Positions 11,001-23,777 are shown, numbered from the stretch's first letter. The stretch is DNA of 64,000 bases from Certhia americana (GCA_018697195.1 CM031878.1:37457600-37521599), one strand, 5' to 3'. Notes: generated from the sequence alone by a model not told the origin. A program made the numbers and translations.

Positions 11001-14000
11001 TTGATGTCATAAAATTTCTCAGCAGCACTGGTCCTTGCAGATGTTTTTTCTGGACAAAGGCTGATGGAGCACAATATACCCTAAGACTTCCCTCTTTGCC
11101 AGAGATTTTCATCTCAGGACACTTAGCACATGCTAAGGTTTGTTTGCAGCCTTGTTTTCCAACAAAGATGAGGAAGTGTGTGCTCTAAGAGCTATATGAG
11201 TAAGATCAATGCCAACCACAGATTTCTGTTGTATTCAACAACCACAGATCTCTGTTTGCAGCCCAACAGCTTTCTGAAATGGTCCAAAGGTGAGCAGTGC
11301 CTGTCAATCTAATCTGCTATAAATGTATGCTAAAGATTGTGAAAATGTGGTAAAACAGTATTTCTGCACTTCCCAGCCTGGTAGGTGCTTCTAAACTGAG
11401 TTTTTAACAGAACAGCATCTTTATCTCATGTTATCAGCATATTGGAGGGAAAAATCCCTTAGGGTCCTGTATCTATGTTTAGCTTTGTCTTCTGTCAAAT
11501 TGAGACCCTGGTTCTTATTTGTTCTTCTCTATTCTTGTTTCAGTTCTGGGTCTGGTTTGTTTGTGTTTTGTACAAACTAGTCACACAGAGAGAAATTTCT
11601 TTGTTTGAATCAATGTCTCTTGCAATAGGTGTGCTGCCTTTTTTCACGAAGTTTGTATTTTTAACTATCAATATTATTGGTGCTCCCAGAGGTTTTTGTT
11701 CATGGAAGTCGGAGTATCTCACAGCAGCAGATACCTCTTTTGGAAGATCTATGCCAGAAAAAGGGTGTGGAATGAAATCGTTTTTATATCATACAAAAAG
11801 CTTGCAGATATTTCAAAATACATAGTCAATATAATGAAAAATAATAGAATTACACCTGGTATAGAGCTAAAATAGTGTAAACATGAGTATGCAATTGAAG
11901 TTAACATCATTTCTGAGCAAAGAAATAACAAATTTTATTTCCAAAATGCAGGCATTAGGAAAATAGGGTGAGATAAAGCCTAAAGTCATGAAATAAAGAT
12001 GTCTCAAAGGGGAAATGGGGGAGCAGATCTCCAGTATAGGCTAATCCTTAGCTCATCTAGGCAGTAGATCACAATGCTCCTTTAAACCCTGAAGAGGGAA
12101 AGCAATCCCAAACTGGTCACTCTTTCTTGTATCAGCAGCTGGTCTCCAGCAGACGGAGTGGTGATCCCAGGGCTTTTGCAGGCATTGCTGGCACAGAGCC
12201 ATGCAATATTAATCTGCTTTCTGATAAAAGGCTTTACTTCTTCCTGAAGAGGTGTGATTAGCACTGTTCCTTCATTTAATGTTACTGCAAAGCTTTAACC
12301 TTTCTCACTCAGAAAATGTAGAAAATTGGTTCCCCAAGCACCTATTCACTATCCCAAGCTGCTGCAGTTCCTGAAGTGAAATGCTGCCTTGTAATTGCCA
12401 TCAAAACCTACTTCACTGGCTTTAAACAGAAGTAATTATTTTCATCAATTTTTTATATGTATAGAATAGAAAATGGTGCAGGTAGAATTCTGACCTCAGT
12501 TACATCTTGTTTTGAGGAACAATTCAATAGCTCTAAAAGGAATGTATATTATAAGTGGTCTGTAGTCTGAACATTGAGAACATAAACAGGAAATTTGCTG
12601 TCACTTCACACCAATTCAATAAAGCTAACACAACCATACTGTATTTCTTTTAAGAGAAACGTTAGTGGCCACAAACATTCATTTTTCATAGTTACAAATA
12701 TTTCTGTACAAATGAGTACAAATACAAATTAACAAAATACAAGCAAAAAAGAGGTTTGTCAAAAATGTGATTTCTGCTTTTGTTGCACTTTTGTATTGAA
12801 ACATATTAAAAAAAAAAAAAATCTGCTCTTTGTTGCCATAGCAATAGATTCCCAGGGTGAAATTATATCATACTGCCTTTCTTCTAGGTTTCTGCTATGT
12901 GCTATCACCACCCACTCTCCTTCATTACAGTCAATAATCAGCAAAACCTCCCCACCCCCAGCCTTTATTCATCTGCATGTTTTGGGGTGGAGGATGCACT
13001 AGTTATTGTTTTGACAGGTGTAGAGAAGCCAAGTGAATTCTCAGTGTGCTGAGGAAGCACAGGATGTGCTGCCTGAATTGTTTCCAGTCCGGTCCCCTTT
13101 GACAACGCCTGTCAGCAGCAGTCCATCCGCAGTCTTGTAACGCTTCTGCACGTGCACTAATTGCTGGTGTCAGCTCTACAGCTCCCACTGTGTCTCTTGG
13201 GAGGGATGGGAACAAGCACTTATGCTAGCCTGGCATTGCCAAAATGATGTCAAATTTGAAGAACCTCGATTTTTTTAGGTAAAGTGCTTCTGCATTAACT
13301 CAGTGTGTCACCTTTCCTTTGCACCGCAGCAGGTTCAGAATTAACACCTCCATAGCAGACCAACAGGCCAAGAAGAGCTTGCAGGACACCAAAGTCTGAA
13401 CACTGGAACACAATGTAATCTAATTTTAATAGACTTGTACCAGGAAAAAAAAAAACAACCTGGCTTCCATGTAATTATTCTGAAACAATGTACAATTTCC
13501 GCTCTCATGCTCCGTATCTAGCCCTGCATTTGAACTGTACGGGTATTTCTCCAAGGCTGGATTCACACTTGCCTTTTCTTTAGCATAAAATCCCCCCAAG
13601 TCAAGTGGTTAAGTTAAACAGTTAATTCATGCTAAATATTGACCTTATGTAAATTATCCTGGTTCCATTACTTTAGAGGACCAAACCAGTTTATCATACT
13701 GATTAACAGCAGCTGAAGAACTAGTCCTGAATAACTTTATAATATTTAATATTACAGAATAGTTTTCACTTCATCACTACTCATGAAAGACAATGCAGCT
13801 TTTCCAAGGCTGTGGCAGAGACATTAGCCTCCTCATTCCTCTTCTCCTGGTCCCAGTCCTTTTCCATTACCACTGCTTTTGCTCCAGAGTAGGAAGTCCT
13901 GGCTATGTAGCTGAGTCACCGACCCACCCATGTTCCTCACTTGGATTCAAGGCAGTCTCTCCCCTTGAGCAATAATCACCAGAATTAAAATAGTGATTTC

Positions 14001-17000
14001 TAGTATATAATCTGAAATTCTTCATATGTCTTTGTTAGCCTTTCATGTATCTTCACTAGATTTTTTTTTCTTATTGGCCAGATTGTAGAATATCTTTGTT
14101 CATTTAAATACTGGTATATAATGTTTTTTAAAATATATAAATAACTAAAGAGAGAGACAAAGAAAATTAAAAAGGTTTTGAAAGTGCTTTGCATAGTATT
14201 ATACATTAGGTCTTTGCAACAGCCTGAGAGCTGAAGGTCATGTCTGCATGACAGAACTCTTTCTCCTTCCCTGTCAGTTAGATTAGTTGCTAAATATGGT
14301 TTCAGGTACAAGACCCATCATTGCTAATGCATGTCTTTGTTAATTCAAGAATAAGATGTTCTGAATGCTTACTTCCCATTTAGTAATTCTTCATGGATAC
14401 AATAGTATCTATTTGAGCAATACGCATATAAATAATGTATAATTTTTGTAAGGTGAATAAGAATGAATCATAATGCTACTTTTCTTATGAAAATACTAGA
14501 ATGACATTCTGAATTTTAATGATGGACCCATGCTGCTCCATATGTCTTGAAACCAGGGTGAAATTCTGAGTTTGAAAAGCAGCCCTTTATTTAACCACAT
14601 GAGTTTGACTTTCACCCTTCATTCCACAGGATGCTGCACACTCAGGTGCTCTCCCAGCAGAGTGATTACAAATTCTCCAGCCTGTACTTATATAAGCAGT
14701 GGTTCACTCCACCAGGTTAAGAGTTGATGTTGTTATGCCTACCATCTAGACCTCCAGTTTCTTTGGTGAATCTCAGCTTCAAATTCCTGAAGTTTCCATG
14801 CTAATGGGAAGCCGTGACAATCACAAATAATAAAATATATATTGGTTTTTGCATTACAGCAGTACTGCCCGCTTGTCACACCTGTTCTGTTTGTAGCTGA
14901 GAAGCCTCTAGGGTATATGGATTCGGAAAATCCTTCAGGGACTCAGAATGTGAAATTATGCTGGCAGAGTTGAGTATGTAGGTATATGGCTACTCTTTTC
15001 CTTTGAAAATTGTACAGAAAGAAAATAATCACTAAAATATACAATGGTAACCCATCCATCGTACTACCTGAACTCATTAAATCACTTATTCAGCTTTATT
15101 TGTGATACAATAATAAATCAATTTAAGGGATAAAATACTAACTTAATTGAAGGCATGCTGGAAAGGATTAATGCAGCTGAGAAAAATCATTTTGACCCTC
15201 CTTTTAACACACTCTGAACTACATGACATGGGAAGTGCTCACTACTGACCCTCAATAACACACTGCCTTAATTTGGAAATTATTCTTTTGTCCCAGAGTC
15301 CTTCTTACCATCTTTACTCCCAGCTACTCCAGCAAAGAAATGTTATGAGGTAAATTGTCAGACTCAAATCCTCAGCAGGCTTTTATAACCATCCACAGCA
15401 AGTTGGGACATAGTAGATTGTGTTACCTGGAACTAACAACACAACTAGTTAAAATAAAGTGGAAGGGGAGGGTCTGAGGAAACAAAATTCAGCAGGCAAT
15501 GGCTGAGCATCACAACCAGAACCACTTATACCAGGCAAACTGAAAGATCAAACTCAGAAACTGGAATTTCATCAGGACAGACATTTTTCTGTACCACAGG
15601 AAACTTCAACTGACTTGATTAGAGTATTTGAGCAGTATACAGTATCCCTTAATCAGCTCTCCAAGATTATGTTTCATTTACATAACAGAAGCCTCTTGTG
15701 GGTTTTTTTCCTTTTGCTTGATGAGTCTACCACTTTGCAGAAGTTCAGCTGTGCTTCTGCTGAGTCCTTCCTCTTCAAGGCATACACACACAGACAAGCA
15801 CTTGGCACAATCAGTGTTGTGGGCAGTACCTAGGCTAAGGAATCACACGCAAAGGAAACTGAGCACAAACTTCCAATTTCTGTCTTCAGAAATTAAGCAC
15901 AATTGTTTCACTGTCTGCTGTACATGTAAGCAAGATAGGCAGATGGAATGTATGGGCATGAAACATGCCAAGCATGATTACTTTATCTCCCTAACATCTA
16001 GATGACAATTCTTTACAACTCCTGTTAGTTGTAGATTCGTGTTTAGTTTTCAGAAATGCCCAAATACACACAGCAAATGCTGCAAAACAGTCAAACAGGC
16101 AGGCTTTTTTTCATATGCTGATTATTTCCTACATATGCATTTCACAAATAACTGGAGAGTGCTACTCCTTTAACACTCCACCTATAGCTTGTCAGGGTGC
16201 CAGACAGCTGGTGTGTTCATGCCCAGTCATGATTTTCAAACTGCTGCCCTTGATTCTCCAGTATCTTGAGCAACCTGGATCATGTAGTAGTCCCACAAAA
16301 GAAGTCTCTCACATTTCTACCTATAAATATCACCTGCTATATCTGTTCTGGTTGAGCACTAGTCTTGCATTATGTGCTTTTCTCCAACAAAATTTGTGAC
16401 AGGCACAAGCAAGCACCAGTGTGAACACTGAGTTTTGGATGAGTGTACAGATTTGAGATTCCTGTGGTAAATGTGCTTTCAAAACCAAAGAGATAGTAAT
16501 GCTTGCTGTAGTAACAAGGTATTTATTGTGAACTTCATAGTGATATATCTGTCAATCGAGACCTGCGAGACAGAAAAAATCTGGGACAGCAGTTAAAAGC
16601 ATTAATGGCTTTAAATCCAGATTTTCACAATGCATCCTCGAAGGAAACATTATTGTGTAGGTGTCTTGTATCTGACAGAGATAGTCTCAGAATCTAACTG
16701 AAATAAGGAGTCAAGTGTTAGGATAACATCTTTTTTCAGTCATCAGCACTCATTTCAAGTCTGATACTGTGCACATCACATAGATCCTACAGACATTCTT
16801 CATGTACAGTTTAGTCATGCTCAAAAAAGAAAAAGTATTTTCAGCAGCTAAATATACATCCATGGTTTGGCGATTAAACACTATATCCAGCCTGCACTTC
16901 CCAAGCCTTATCTGTAGAATGATTACATTAAACACTACTCAGCATTTATTTCTAAGGATAAGGTTATGACCACCATATTATCATACTGTGCCAAAGGAAT

Positions 17001-18547
17001 TTGAACCCACAGGTGGCTTTGGCGGGCAACAAGCCAAGGCCACATGTCAGCAAACACATTTACCTTCTAAAGCCTGACATCAGCAGGAAAGTGTTGCGGG
17101 AAGTTTGGTGGGTTACAGCACCAAAAAACCCTATCACAGGCACTGTCCCACCAATCTCTTCTGCCCCTCACATGGTTTCTCTGTAGCTGGTTCTCACCTA
17201 TGGTGAGTGTATGGAGTACCTGTTCAGTATCTACCCGTAAAATTACTTTACTTCTAGCTGTTACAGAGGTGTAGAAAAGGATAATTAAAGGAACCAATGT
17301 TTGCAAAGTATTTGGGGATCACTGAATGAAGGTCATTATATAAAATTAAATTTATAAACTGTTAAACTTATTAACTGGTTTTTTTCTTTTGCATATATGT
17401 ATACTTTGATTTCTTTGTTTCTATACTGAGTGGATTGTAGAGCCTCCCTTAAAAAAAGAAAGGAAAAGAAATAGACGTAAAGACAGTACAGGGAATGCTA
17501 CCTCATCCTGCCATCCATTACCCCATGAAACCTACTGTTCTGAGTTAATACGTTTTTGTTGTATCATATATTACTGATAGGTCTGATGAACTTTTATATT
17601 TCAAATCTGAGTGGCAGGAAATCTAGTACTTATTGCGTAAAAGCTGATGCAAAGCTCATTGTTTTATCACAGTAAATGCTATAAAAATTTTTATTAAACA
17701 TGCATATCACAATACTGAGATGCCAATCAAGTTCAAGGTTTATAGTGCAATATACAATACAAATAAGTCCCTCATTGTCCCTGTAAAATTCTTGAGGTAG
17801 CATGGGAATTACCAAGAAAGCAAATGCTTTCTTTACTTCTTTTTTCAAATGTAGGTTTAGAATACCCTTTGGCCTGACAGCAGAAAATTTACAAAAAATG
17901 CAGCTACATATTTGATTTGGTTTGCTTTTGTAGGAAATCAAAGTCTTTGAGCTCAAAATTAAAAAGTCAAAAAACAAAGGATATGGTCATGCTACTTTAG
18001 AACATATATATTTTTGCCTCACAGAATATGTTTTCCTAAATGCAACAAAAAGATACACTATTAAAAGTGATATTTTAACTAAACATAAGAAAATACACAT
18101 CTAGCTTACTGGAATTATGCATTAACACAATCTTTGTCAAAATGTTTTGATTTGGTGTAAACGTTCTTTTCAGAAAGAAACAGTTCTGCCAAAAAATTAA
18201 AATCAGTAATTTTGCAAATTATTTTCTATTAAATAAACATACAGTAACAGAGACGAAGCCTACATGTGAGAATTATTATATGTCAAAGAAATGCAACTGC
18301 TATTTAGCCCTAATTCGGGTTAGTGATTATTCTTGGGTTCTTTGCCAAAGGCTTTTATGATCATAGTTCTACTTCAGTGAAAATGATCCATCCACCACTG
18401 CAGGTGTGAATCTTCCTGTTCCATCGACAGCTTGTGTTTTTTAGGCAGAGAAGAGCATGTGTTGGGGTATGTACATGGTATGGGTCCCTGATGAATAAAC
18501 ACATGAGTTGACAGGTGCTAGGTTAGCTGTAAGTCTCTTGGGAGATG

Positions 18548-18596
<49 letters not shown>

Positions 18597-21575
18597 TCCT
18601 GAGGAGCTGACATAAATACCTAGAGAATATAAGAGGCACTAATCATTCAGAGATGCTTCCACAAGAGTGATGCTGATAATTTTCTGTGAACTTTATTTCT
18701 ATGCATCTTCCAAAATATAGCAAATAAATGAATTTTTGCAATTTTAAACAACATCGTGTTTTGTTTACTGATTGGAAGGCTAAAGAATTATCTTCTCACC
18801 TAGAAAATTTACTTTGCAGCACTTAGTTGAGTCTAGTTACTGCACTAAAATACTGCCTGGTAAGGCTATCCTACCTTGCCAGCAGCTTTAGGCATTTGTG
18901 AATCAGTGTTTTCAGTCTACTTTCTGAGTGATACAAGACCTAAACAAAAAAGTCACTAGCAGACTTGGAGCAACTTTTCTAGGAAAAATGCTTTGGGCTT
19001 ACTAAAATTCAGTGGCTCTGTGACACTATTTGTCACCGTCCATTATGTTATCATCCCTGATGCTTATGATGGATAAGGAAGCTCAATTTTCAGTGGCAGT
19101 AACTAGACTGCTTTGTGAGAAATTAAAATAGGAATGGAAAACCTATGAATCAGCAGAGGGTATCACACATAACCCAGGAAATTGCTTCTATAGTTATGCT
19201 GAAAACAAATGCTGATCTCTTAAAAAGAAAACTATACACAGAAGTTATAGCCAGCCTAAATAATTTATGGGTTTTTGTCATAATTAGGGCCTTACATTAT
19301 TAGGAGAGCTGTATTACCTGGTTGACAGAAAATAATCTGGCAGTGATTTTGAAAAGATTCATCCTGAAACAAAACACTTAACACGCCCTTTTGTCTGTTA
19401 ACTTCTTGTAAAAAAGGCTGCATAGGTTCAGGAGCCAAGCGGCTAAAGAGTGCTATAATTCACTTGACTTGCAAAAACAATGTAGCTTTCTGCTCACTTA
19501 ACACTGCTTGGGGCTGCACATACTCTGCAAATTTGATTCTTTGTATTGTTTACTGAGAAACAGAATACTTGCTTTTAAACACAACAAAATGTACATGAGA
19601 CTCTTTAGGTAGTAATCTGGCAGGCAAAAATCACTCCTTTGAAAACACATTTGTTGTTACTAATCTTGCTCATGAGCCTTTTTCACACTGAAATAATCAC
19701 TATCACTCCTGATTTGCAATGGTGTTAGCAGGGAGTTAATCTCAGTTTATTATTTCTGTTATATTATAATAAGTGAAAAAAGTCACACTGGCTTGAAAAC
19801 ACGGAACCGTGAAATCATGGAGATTCTGCCACCAAGTTTATTAGGGCTGGATTTCATCCAATATCCTATTGAACGTGTAAGTATAAACCACAAGCACAAT
19901 TTCTGAATTATATTTGACAGCAATTTAGATTTTTTTAATCCATTTACTACATGTACAATCCAATATAATTCTCATGAGTGTTGATGAGCATTTTGAAGGC
20001 ACGGCAATGGGACTGGGTTTTCACCTAGACTAACTGTTCCCAGACTGCCAGATGAGTCCCACCAGGACCTGACAAGCCCTTTAATAGTGGACTGCATCAG
20101 ACAAAACCAGGTGAGTACTTCTCTGAAGGAACAGTGCTTCTGTTGTCAAACCTCTTCTTTTGTACCTGTGTATACCATGGCATGGATATGCCATTGTGGC
20201 TGACCTCACTCAAGTGGAGCATGACTCCTCCTCATGCATACAACGTGGGGACCTGTGCTGTTGCTGCTGCCACAAGAGTATTCAAACACAACCCTCTGGT
20301 CACGGAGGGGCCTGGACAACAGGATTCAGGCATCCCAGACATAAATGGACTGGTGGCAGTTACAAGACCTCCACTTTCTAATATGGTTATTTAATGAAAG
20401 GGGAAAGAGAAACATTTAAGCAATTCATTTTTCTGTTGTTCCTTTGCATCTTGGTGATTATCTCAGTTATTATGTATTGATTCCAATGTGCACCTGCTTT
20501 ACTTGAATCAATAGCAAAATTCTATTTCCTTCAGTTGAAGCAGGGCTGGGACATAAAGAGTAATACTGAATTGCACATTTGAGCACTGCTTGCAATAGAC
20601 AAGGTATAAGACATACGAGACATACAAGGTACAAGAAATGTTGGCTACACTGGTGGTCCTTATTTTCAGCAAAGGAACAATCTCCAAAACCAAAATGAAC
20701 TTTCAAACCTGTACTCAGTGTTTGTTAAAAGACTGGAGCTGTGTTGAAAATCTGACAAAGATTTTCACAAAGCCAAAACTGTGAGTCATGACATTGAAAA
20801 CATGTTAAACATGTAGAAAATGGGCTGAAGAAAAGGCAGAGCATCCATATTCCTGCATCTTTGGCTACAAATGAAAGAGGGGTACGTAGTTCTTAATCTA
20901 AACTCAGGTTGATGACAACATGCTGTCTTCTTTGCAGGTGGTCTTGCATAACTTCACATTCAGCAATCCAACCAAATTCCCTCCCTTCAATTTACAGATG
21001 ACCTCAGAAGAGGTGAAAAACATTTTTGACACTTGCACAAGATCATGCTGTAACTCACTCAGAAAATATCAGGGATTCAGTACTTGTTGACCTGTGTCTG
21101 AGGGCTAGACTCTTTCAAGTGCTAAATCAAGTAGGTGTGAAATGATGAGTGCCTTGAACTTCCTGTTACCTTTGATGAGCAATTCTCTCTCCGAACACCA
21201 CAGAAGTTCAGATGGAACTTAAAAGTTGCTCAGTTATGTGATGTCATGTACCCTTCAAAGGCTGAACAAAATGGATGGGAGGAAAATACAGCTACTAGGA
21301 AAAACACTTGTCTCCAGGATGTAATCAGTACTCAACTTGGTATGGGACAAATGCGCTACAGAAAACATAACGTGCTAGGCAATCTGAGCCAGAGAAGCAA
21401 CAGAGGCATATAAGAGGACAGGAAAACGTAAAATATACGGTGCAACGCTCTGTAGAGAGAGCAGACTGTATCTTGTATTTTAAAAAAGGGTCATTATTGT
21501 AGCCTGGAAAGAGAATACCTGCACACATCACGTAAGCATTTGCTTTCTGAGATGCCCCAGAGCACTGCCAGTGGC
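8046..21575. other. Intergenic DNA upstream of DAPK1, no gene recognised
   Basis: About 13.5 kb of AT-rich sequence. Open frames are short and scattered on both strands without family resemblance or convincing exon-intron structure. A 44-base T run occurs at 18552-18595, and a short near-repeat of 'caaccacagat.tctgtt' at about 11214-11255. From known mammalian gene order, DAPK1 has a large gene-poor upstream flank, consistent with the emptiness here. Unannotated lncRNAs or enhancers cannot be excluded by reading alone. Confidence 0.5.
18552..18595. repeat. 44-base T run
   Basis: Uninterrupted poly-T in intergenic DNA, flanked by 'gatgaaaa' and 'gtcctgagg'. No retroposed element was recognised next to it. 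Confidence 0.95.
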
Positions 21576-21893
21576 AGAGGTTCTCCCCTCCGTGCAGCCG
21601 GGAACACTCGGTGTGCCAGGCTACAGCTGCCCTCCTGAGCTCGCCGCTGCTGGCGCGGCCCGGGGGCTCTGGACGGGGCGGTCGCTGGGGTGGGGACCGC
21701 TTTTTTGGTAGAGCAGGGTGCCAGCACCGGGTGGACGGAGGGCAGCAGCTCTCAGCCTCTCGGCTGCCCTGGCCCCAGCTCATCCTCCTCGGAGCGCGGG
21801 CTGCGGGAGGGCGCGGCCGGCGGGCGCGCACACAATGGCCGTGCCGGGAGCCGCCCGCAGAGCCACGCTGGGCGGGTCTCACCACCGCGGGCT

Positions 21894-21957
21894 CGCCGTG
21901 CCGTGCCGAGCAGAGCCGTACCGAGCAGAACCGAGCCGAGCCGAGCAGAGCAGAGCG
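21894..21957. repeat. Degenerate CCGAG/CAGAG pentamer tandem array
   Basis: Twelve or so near-consecutive five-base units of the forms CCGAG, CAGAG, CAGAA, CCGTA and CCGTG, about 45-110 bases upstream of the GC boxes. It looks like slippage-derived sequence in the proximal promoter. In all frames it gives repetitive Ser/Arg/Ala/Glu peptides that should not be taken as coding. Confidence 0.85.
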
Positions 21958-22084
21958 GGGCGGGAGCACCTGGCCGAGGCGACCGGCGGCGGCGGGGCAG
22001 GGGCGGGAGGCCGCGGCGAGGGGCGGAGGGCGGCGCGGCGGGCGGGCCGCTCCTCATTGGCCGTGCGGCCACACCGCGAGTGCC

Positions 22085-22167
22085 CGAGCGCCGGCCGGGA
22101 GCGGCAGCCGCGCTGTCGCCGCTTCCCAAGTCGCGGAGCGGCGGGAGCCGCGGCAGCGGCGGGGAGG
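22085..22167 (+). other. DAPK1: Predicted DAPK1 non-coding exon 1 (5'UTR)
   Basis: Inferred from two signals: the start region set by the inverted CCAAT and GC boxes, and a donor GTGAGC at 22168-22173 preceded by 'gggagg'. A second donor GTAAGC at 22176-22181 would extend the exon by eight bases. Human DAPK1 also begins with an untranslated first exon followed by an exon bearing the ATG, which supports the model. The 5' boundary is a guess; transcript 5' ends are needed. Confidence 0.45.
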
Positions 22168-22362
22168 GTGAGCGGGTAAGCGGGTGGCGCCGAGGGAGGG
22201 GGGAGCCGGTGCTGTTGGTCCCGGCCCGGCGGCGCGGAGGGGATTCCCCCGCCTCGCCCGGGATCAGGTTGCGGAGATGTCCGGGGGGGGATCCTGCCGC
22301 AGGCCCGGCGGCACGTCCCGCCCGGTTGACAGGGCAACGGAGCCACTGAGGAATGCGGCGGG

Positions 22363-22404
22363 CGGGAGCTGGGCTTCGGTGGCCGGGAGCTGGGCTTCGG
22401 TGGC
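22363..22404. repeat. Perfect 21-bp tandem duplication
   Basis: The 21-base unit beginning 'cgggagctgggcttcggtgg' occurs twice head-to-tail (22363-22383 and 22384-22404), in the CpG island between the predicted exon 1 and exon 2. Confidence 0.95.
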
Positions 22405-22610
22405 CGCCACGGCTGCTGGGCAGCTGCCGCTGCCGGGGAAGGGGCGGGGGCGCGGAGCTCCGCTTTCTTTTCTCGGCGCTTGGGGCAGGGCCAGGGGAGG
22501 TGCCCTTCGGCCCGCGGGTGCCGCTTCCTTCGCGAGTGAGGAGGGCGGGGAGCGCCCCCGGCGCCGGGAGGGACCGCGGGCAGGGGCGTTCACCTCCCGC
22601 TCCTCCGCAG

Positions 22611-22695
22611 GGCGCGCAGCCGAGCGCGGGGCGGCTCCGGGGCGCTGGTGATGAGGGCGCTGAGCAGAGGCTGAAGCCGGCGGCAGGCGGCGACC
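22611..22695 (+). other. DAPK1: DAPK1 exon 2, untranslated part
   Basis: The acceptor 'ctcctccgcag' ends at 22610, so the exon probably starts at 22611. The 85 bases before the start codon contain one upstream ATG (22651) with a seven-codon ORF. If transcription starts inside this region, or the short upstream intron is retained, the leader would simply be longer and contiguous. Confidence 0.6.
22651..22674 (+). promoter_or_regulatory. Seven-codon upstream ORF in DAPK1 leader
   Basis: ATG at 22651 has G at -3 and A at +4, a moderate start context. It reads M-R-A-L-S-R-G and stops at TGA 22672-22674, 21 bases before the DAPK1 ATG. The short spacing would give inefficient reinitiation, so it could lower DAPK1 translation. 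Whether it is used is inference. Confidence 0.6.
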
Positions 22696-22757
22696 ATGAC
22701 GGTGTTCCGGCAGGAGAACCTGGAGGAGCACTACGAGACGGGGGAGGACCTTGGCAG
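22696..22757 (+). CDS. DAPK1: DAPK1 coding exon (exon 2): residues 1-20 plus first two bases of codon 21
   Basis: Start of death-associated protein kinase 1, a calcium/calmodulin-regulated Ser/Thr kinase tied to actin cytoskeleton, autophagy and apoptosis. The ATG at 22696 has a good context (ACC before it). The encoded N-terminus MTVFRQENLEEHYETGEDLG matches the DAPK1 opening MTVFRQEN, which distinguishes it from DAPK2 and DAPK3. The exon ends 'ttggcag' before donor GTGGGT at 22758, splitting codon 21 (AG/T, Ser) inside the glycine-rich ATP-binding loop. The downstream exon at 62091 supplies T and continues GQFAVVKK in frame. Human DAPK1 has the same junction. Residues 9-18 differ from human by conservative changes, and His12 and Glu14 resemble DAPK3. 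Confidence 0.95.
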
Positions 22758-23670
22758 GTGGGTGCGGGTGGATGGAGCCGTGGCCACTGAGCGCGGCGGG
22801 GGAAGGGGCGAGGGCAGGCTCGTACCCGCGTTGCCTTTCCATCATCTCTGAGGTGCCCGAGGAGGGAGAAGGGTTTGAAATTACCGCGTCTTTGCCTTTT
22901 TAATACGGGTCTGATGAGATTTTTAGACCGGGGCAGTTCGTAAGTGGTGCGTGCTTAGCCCTCCCTGATGGTGTGCGGCGTGCAGGAGCGACCCTGCTGC
23001 CGGCGGCGCAGCTGTGGCTGTGCGGAGCGCGCTGCTGTTCGCCAGCCGCGGAACTGGAAACGGGCTGGGCTTGGAGGAGAGAAGTTTGCATTGTTCATGC
23101 TGTGAAGGACTACGTTTGTATTGCGTGTTGGATTTTGATTTAAGAACGCGATTAAAAAGTGAGAGAAGCTCTGTATTCCATCAATACTGTTGTGAAGATT
23201 ACTGTCTGGGTATCGCTATTGGAACTGAAAGTCAGATTAAGGGATGTGAACAGAGCGCTGCAGAGGCACAGCTGCCTACTTGAACCTTCGTTGTTGAATG
23301 CTGTACAGTTGTGAGCTCCTCCGAGCTTACACTATTAGTCATGCCTTGTTTTTTCAGTGTTTTGCGTGGTTTAAGGCTGTTAAAACATTGAATTGTGTTA
23401 CATGAGATCCTTTTCATGTTCTTCCCCTTGTCTTTAAGGAAGACTCCAATGTCATTCTAGCAAGCCAGTATGGCAGAATCCTTTTCTAGTGTTCATCTTG
23501 GTGATTTCAAAGCCTAGGATCAGTGTTCAGTTAACACAGGGCATTCAGTATACACAGAGCAGATGCCCAGATCTGCCTCTGCATACCTTTCCAGTGAAGG
23601 ATCCAGTCCTAGAAAATGTTGTGAACAATTTACTTGAATAGGCATTAACTTAGAAATATTTGATGATTTC

Positions 23671-23777
23671 TTAAAAACAAATAAAAATAAGAATAAGCAA
23701 AACCAAAAACCCAAACAGCAACAAAAGAAACACAAAACGCTACCCAAACAACTAACCAACCAAGAAGCCCCCCCACA
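23671..23777. repeat. A/C-rich low-complexity tract
   Basis: Poly-A with interspersed C ('aaccaaaaacccaaac' style), ending in a run of seven C. This is the complement of the T/G-rich style of tract at 7036-7139. Minus-strand reading frames over it are artefacts. Confidence 0.85.

Larger units (their letters stand above)
21580..22720. promoter_or_regulatory. DAPK1: CpG island and promoter of DAPK1
   Basis: Base composition changes abruptly from AT-rich to very GC- and CpG-rich at about 21580 and returns to background soon after exon 2. Core elements seen: GC boxes of the GGGGCGG type at about 22000-22008 and 22019-22026, and an inverted CCAAT box (ATTGG, 22056-22060). There is no good TATA box, as expected for a dispersed CpG-island promoter. 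These elements place likely initiation at about 22080-22110. The strong CpG content makes it methylation-sensitive in principle; methylation silencing of human DAPK1 in tumours is established knowledge, not shown here. Confidence 0.85.

Noticed and set aside
11475..11825. 116-codon frame with hydrophobic N-terminus
   Set aside because: Hydrophobicity comes from T-rich codons; no motif or supporting gene structure.
20134..20394. 86-codon frame ending in protein-like text
   Set aside because: No family match and no flanking splice sites or promoter; treated as chance.
21325..22346. Long minus- and plus-strand open frames over the CpG island (up to about 220 codons)
   Set aside because: Open because GC-rich DNA has few stops. 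They overlap each other in several frames, are rich in Arg/Ala/Pro/Gly and resemble no family.
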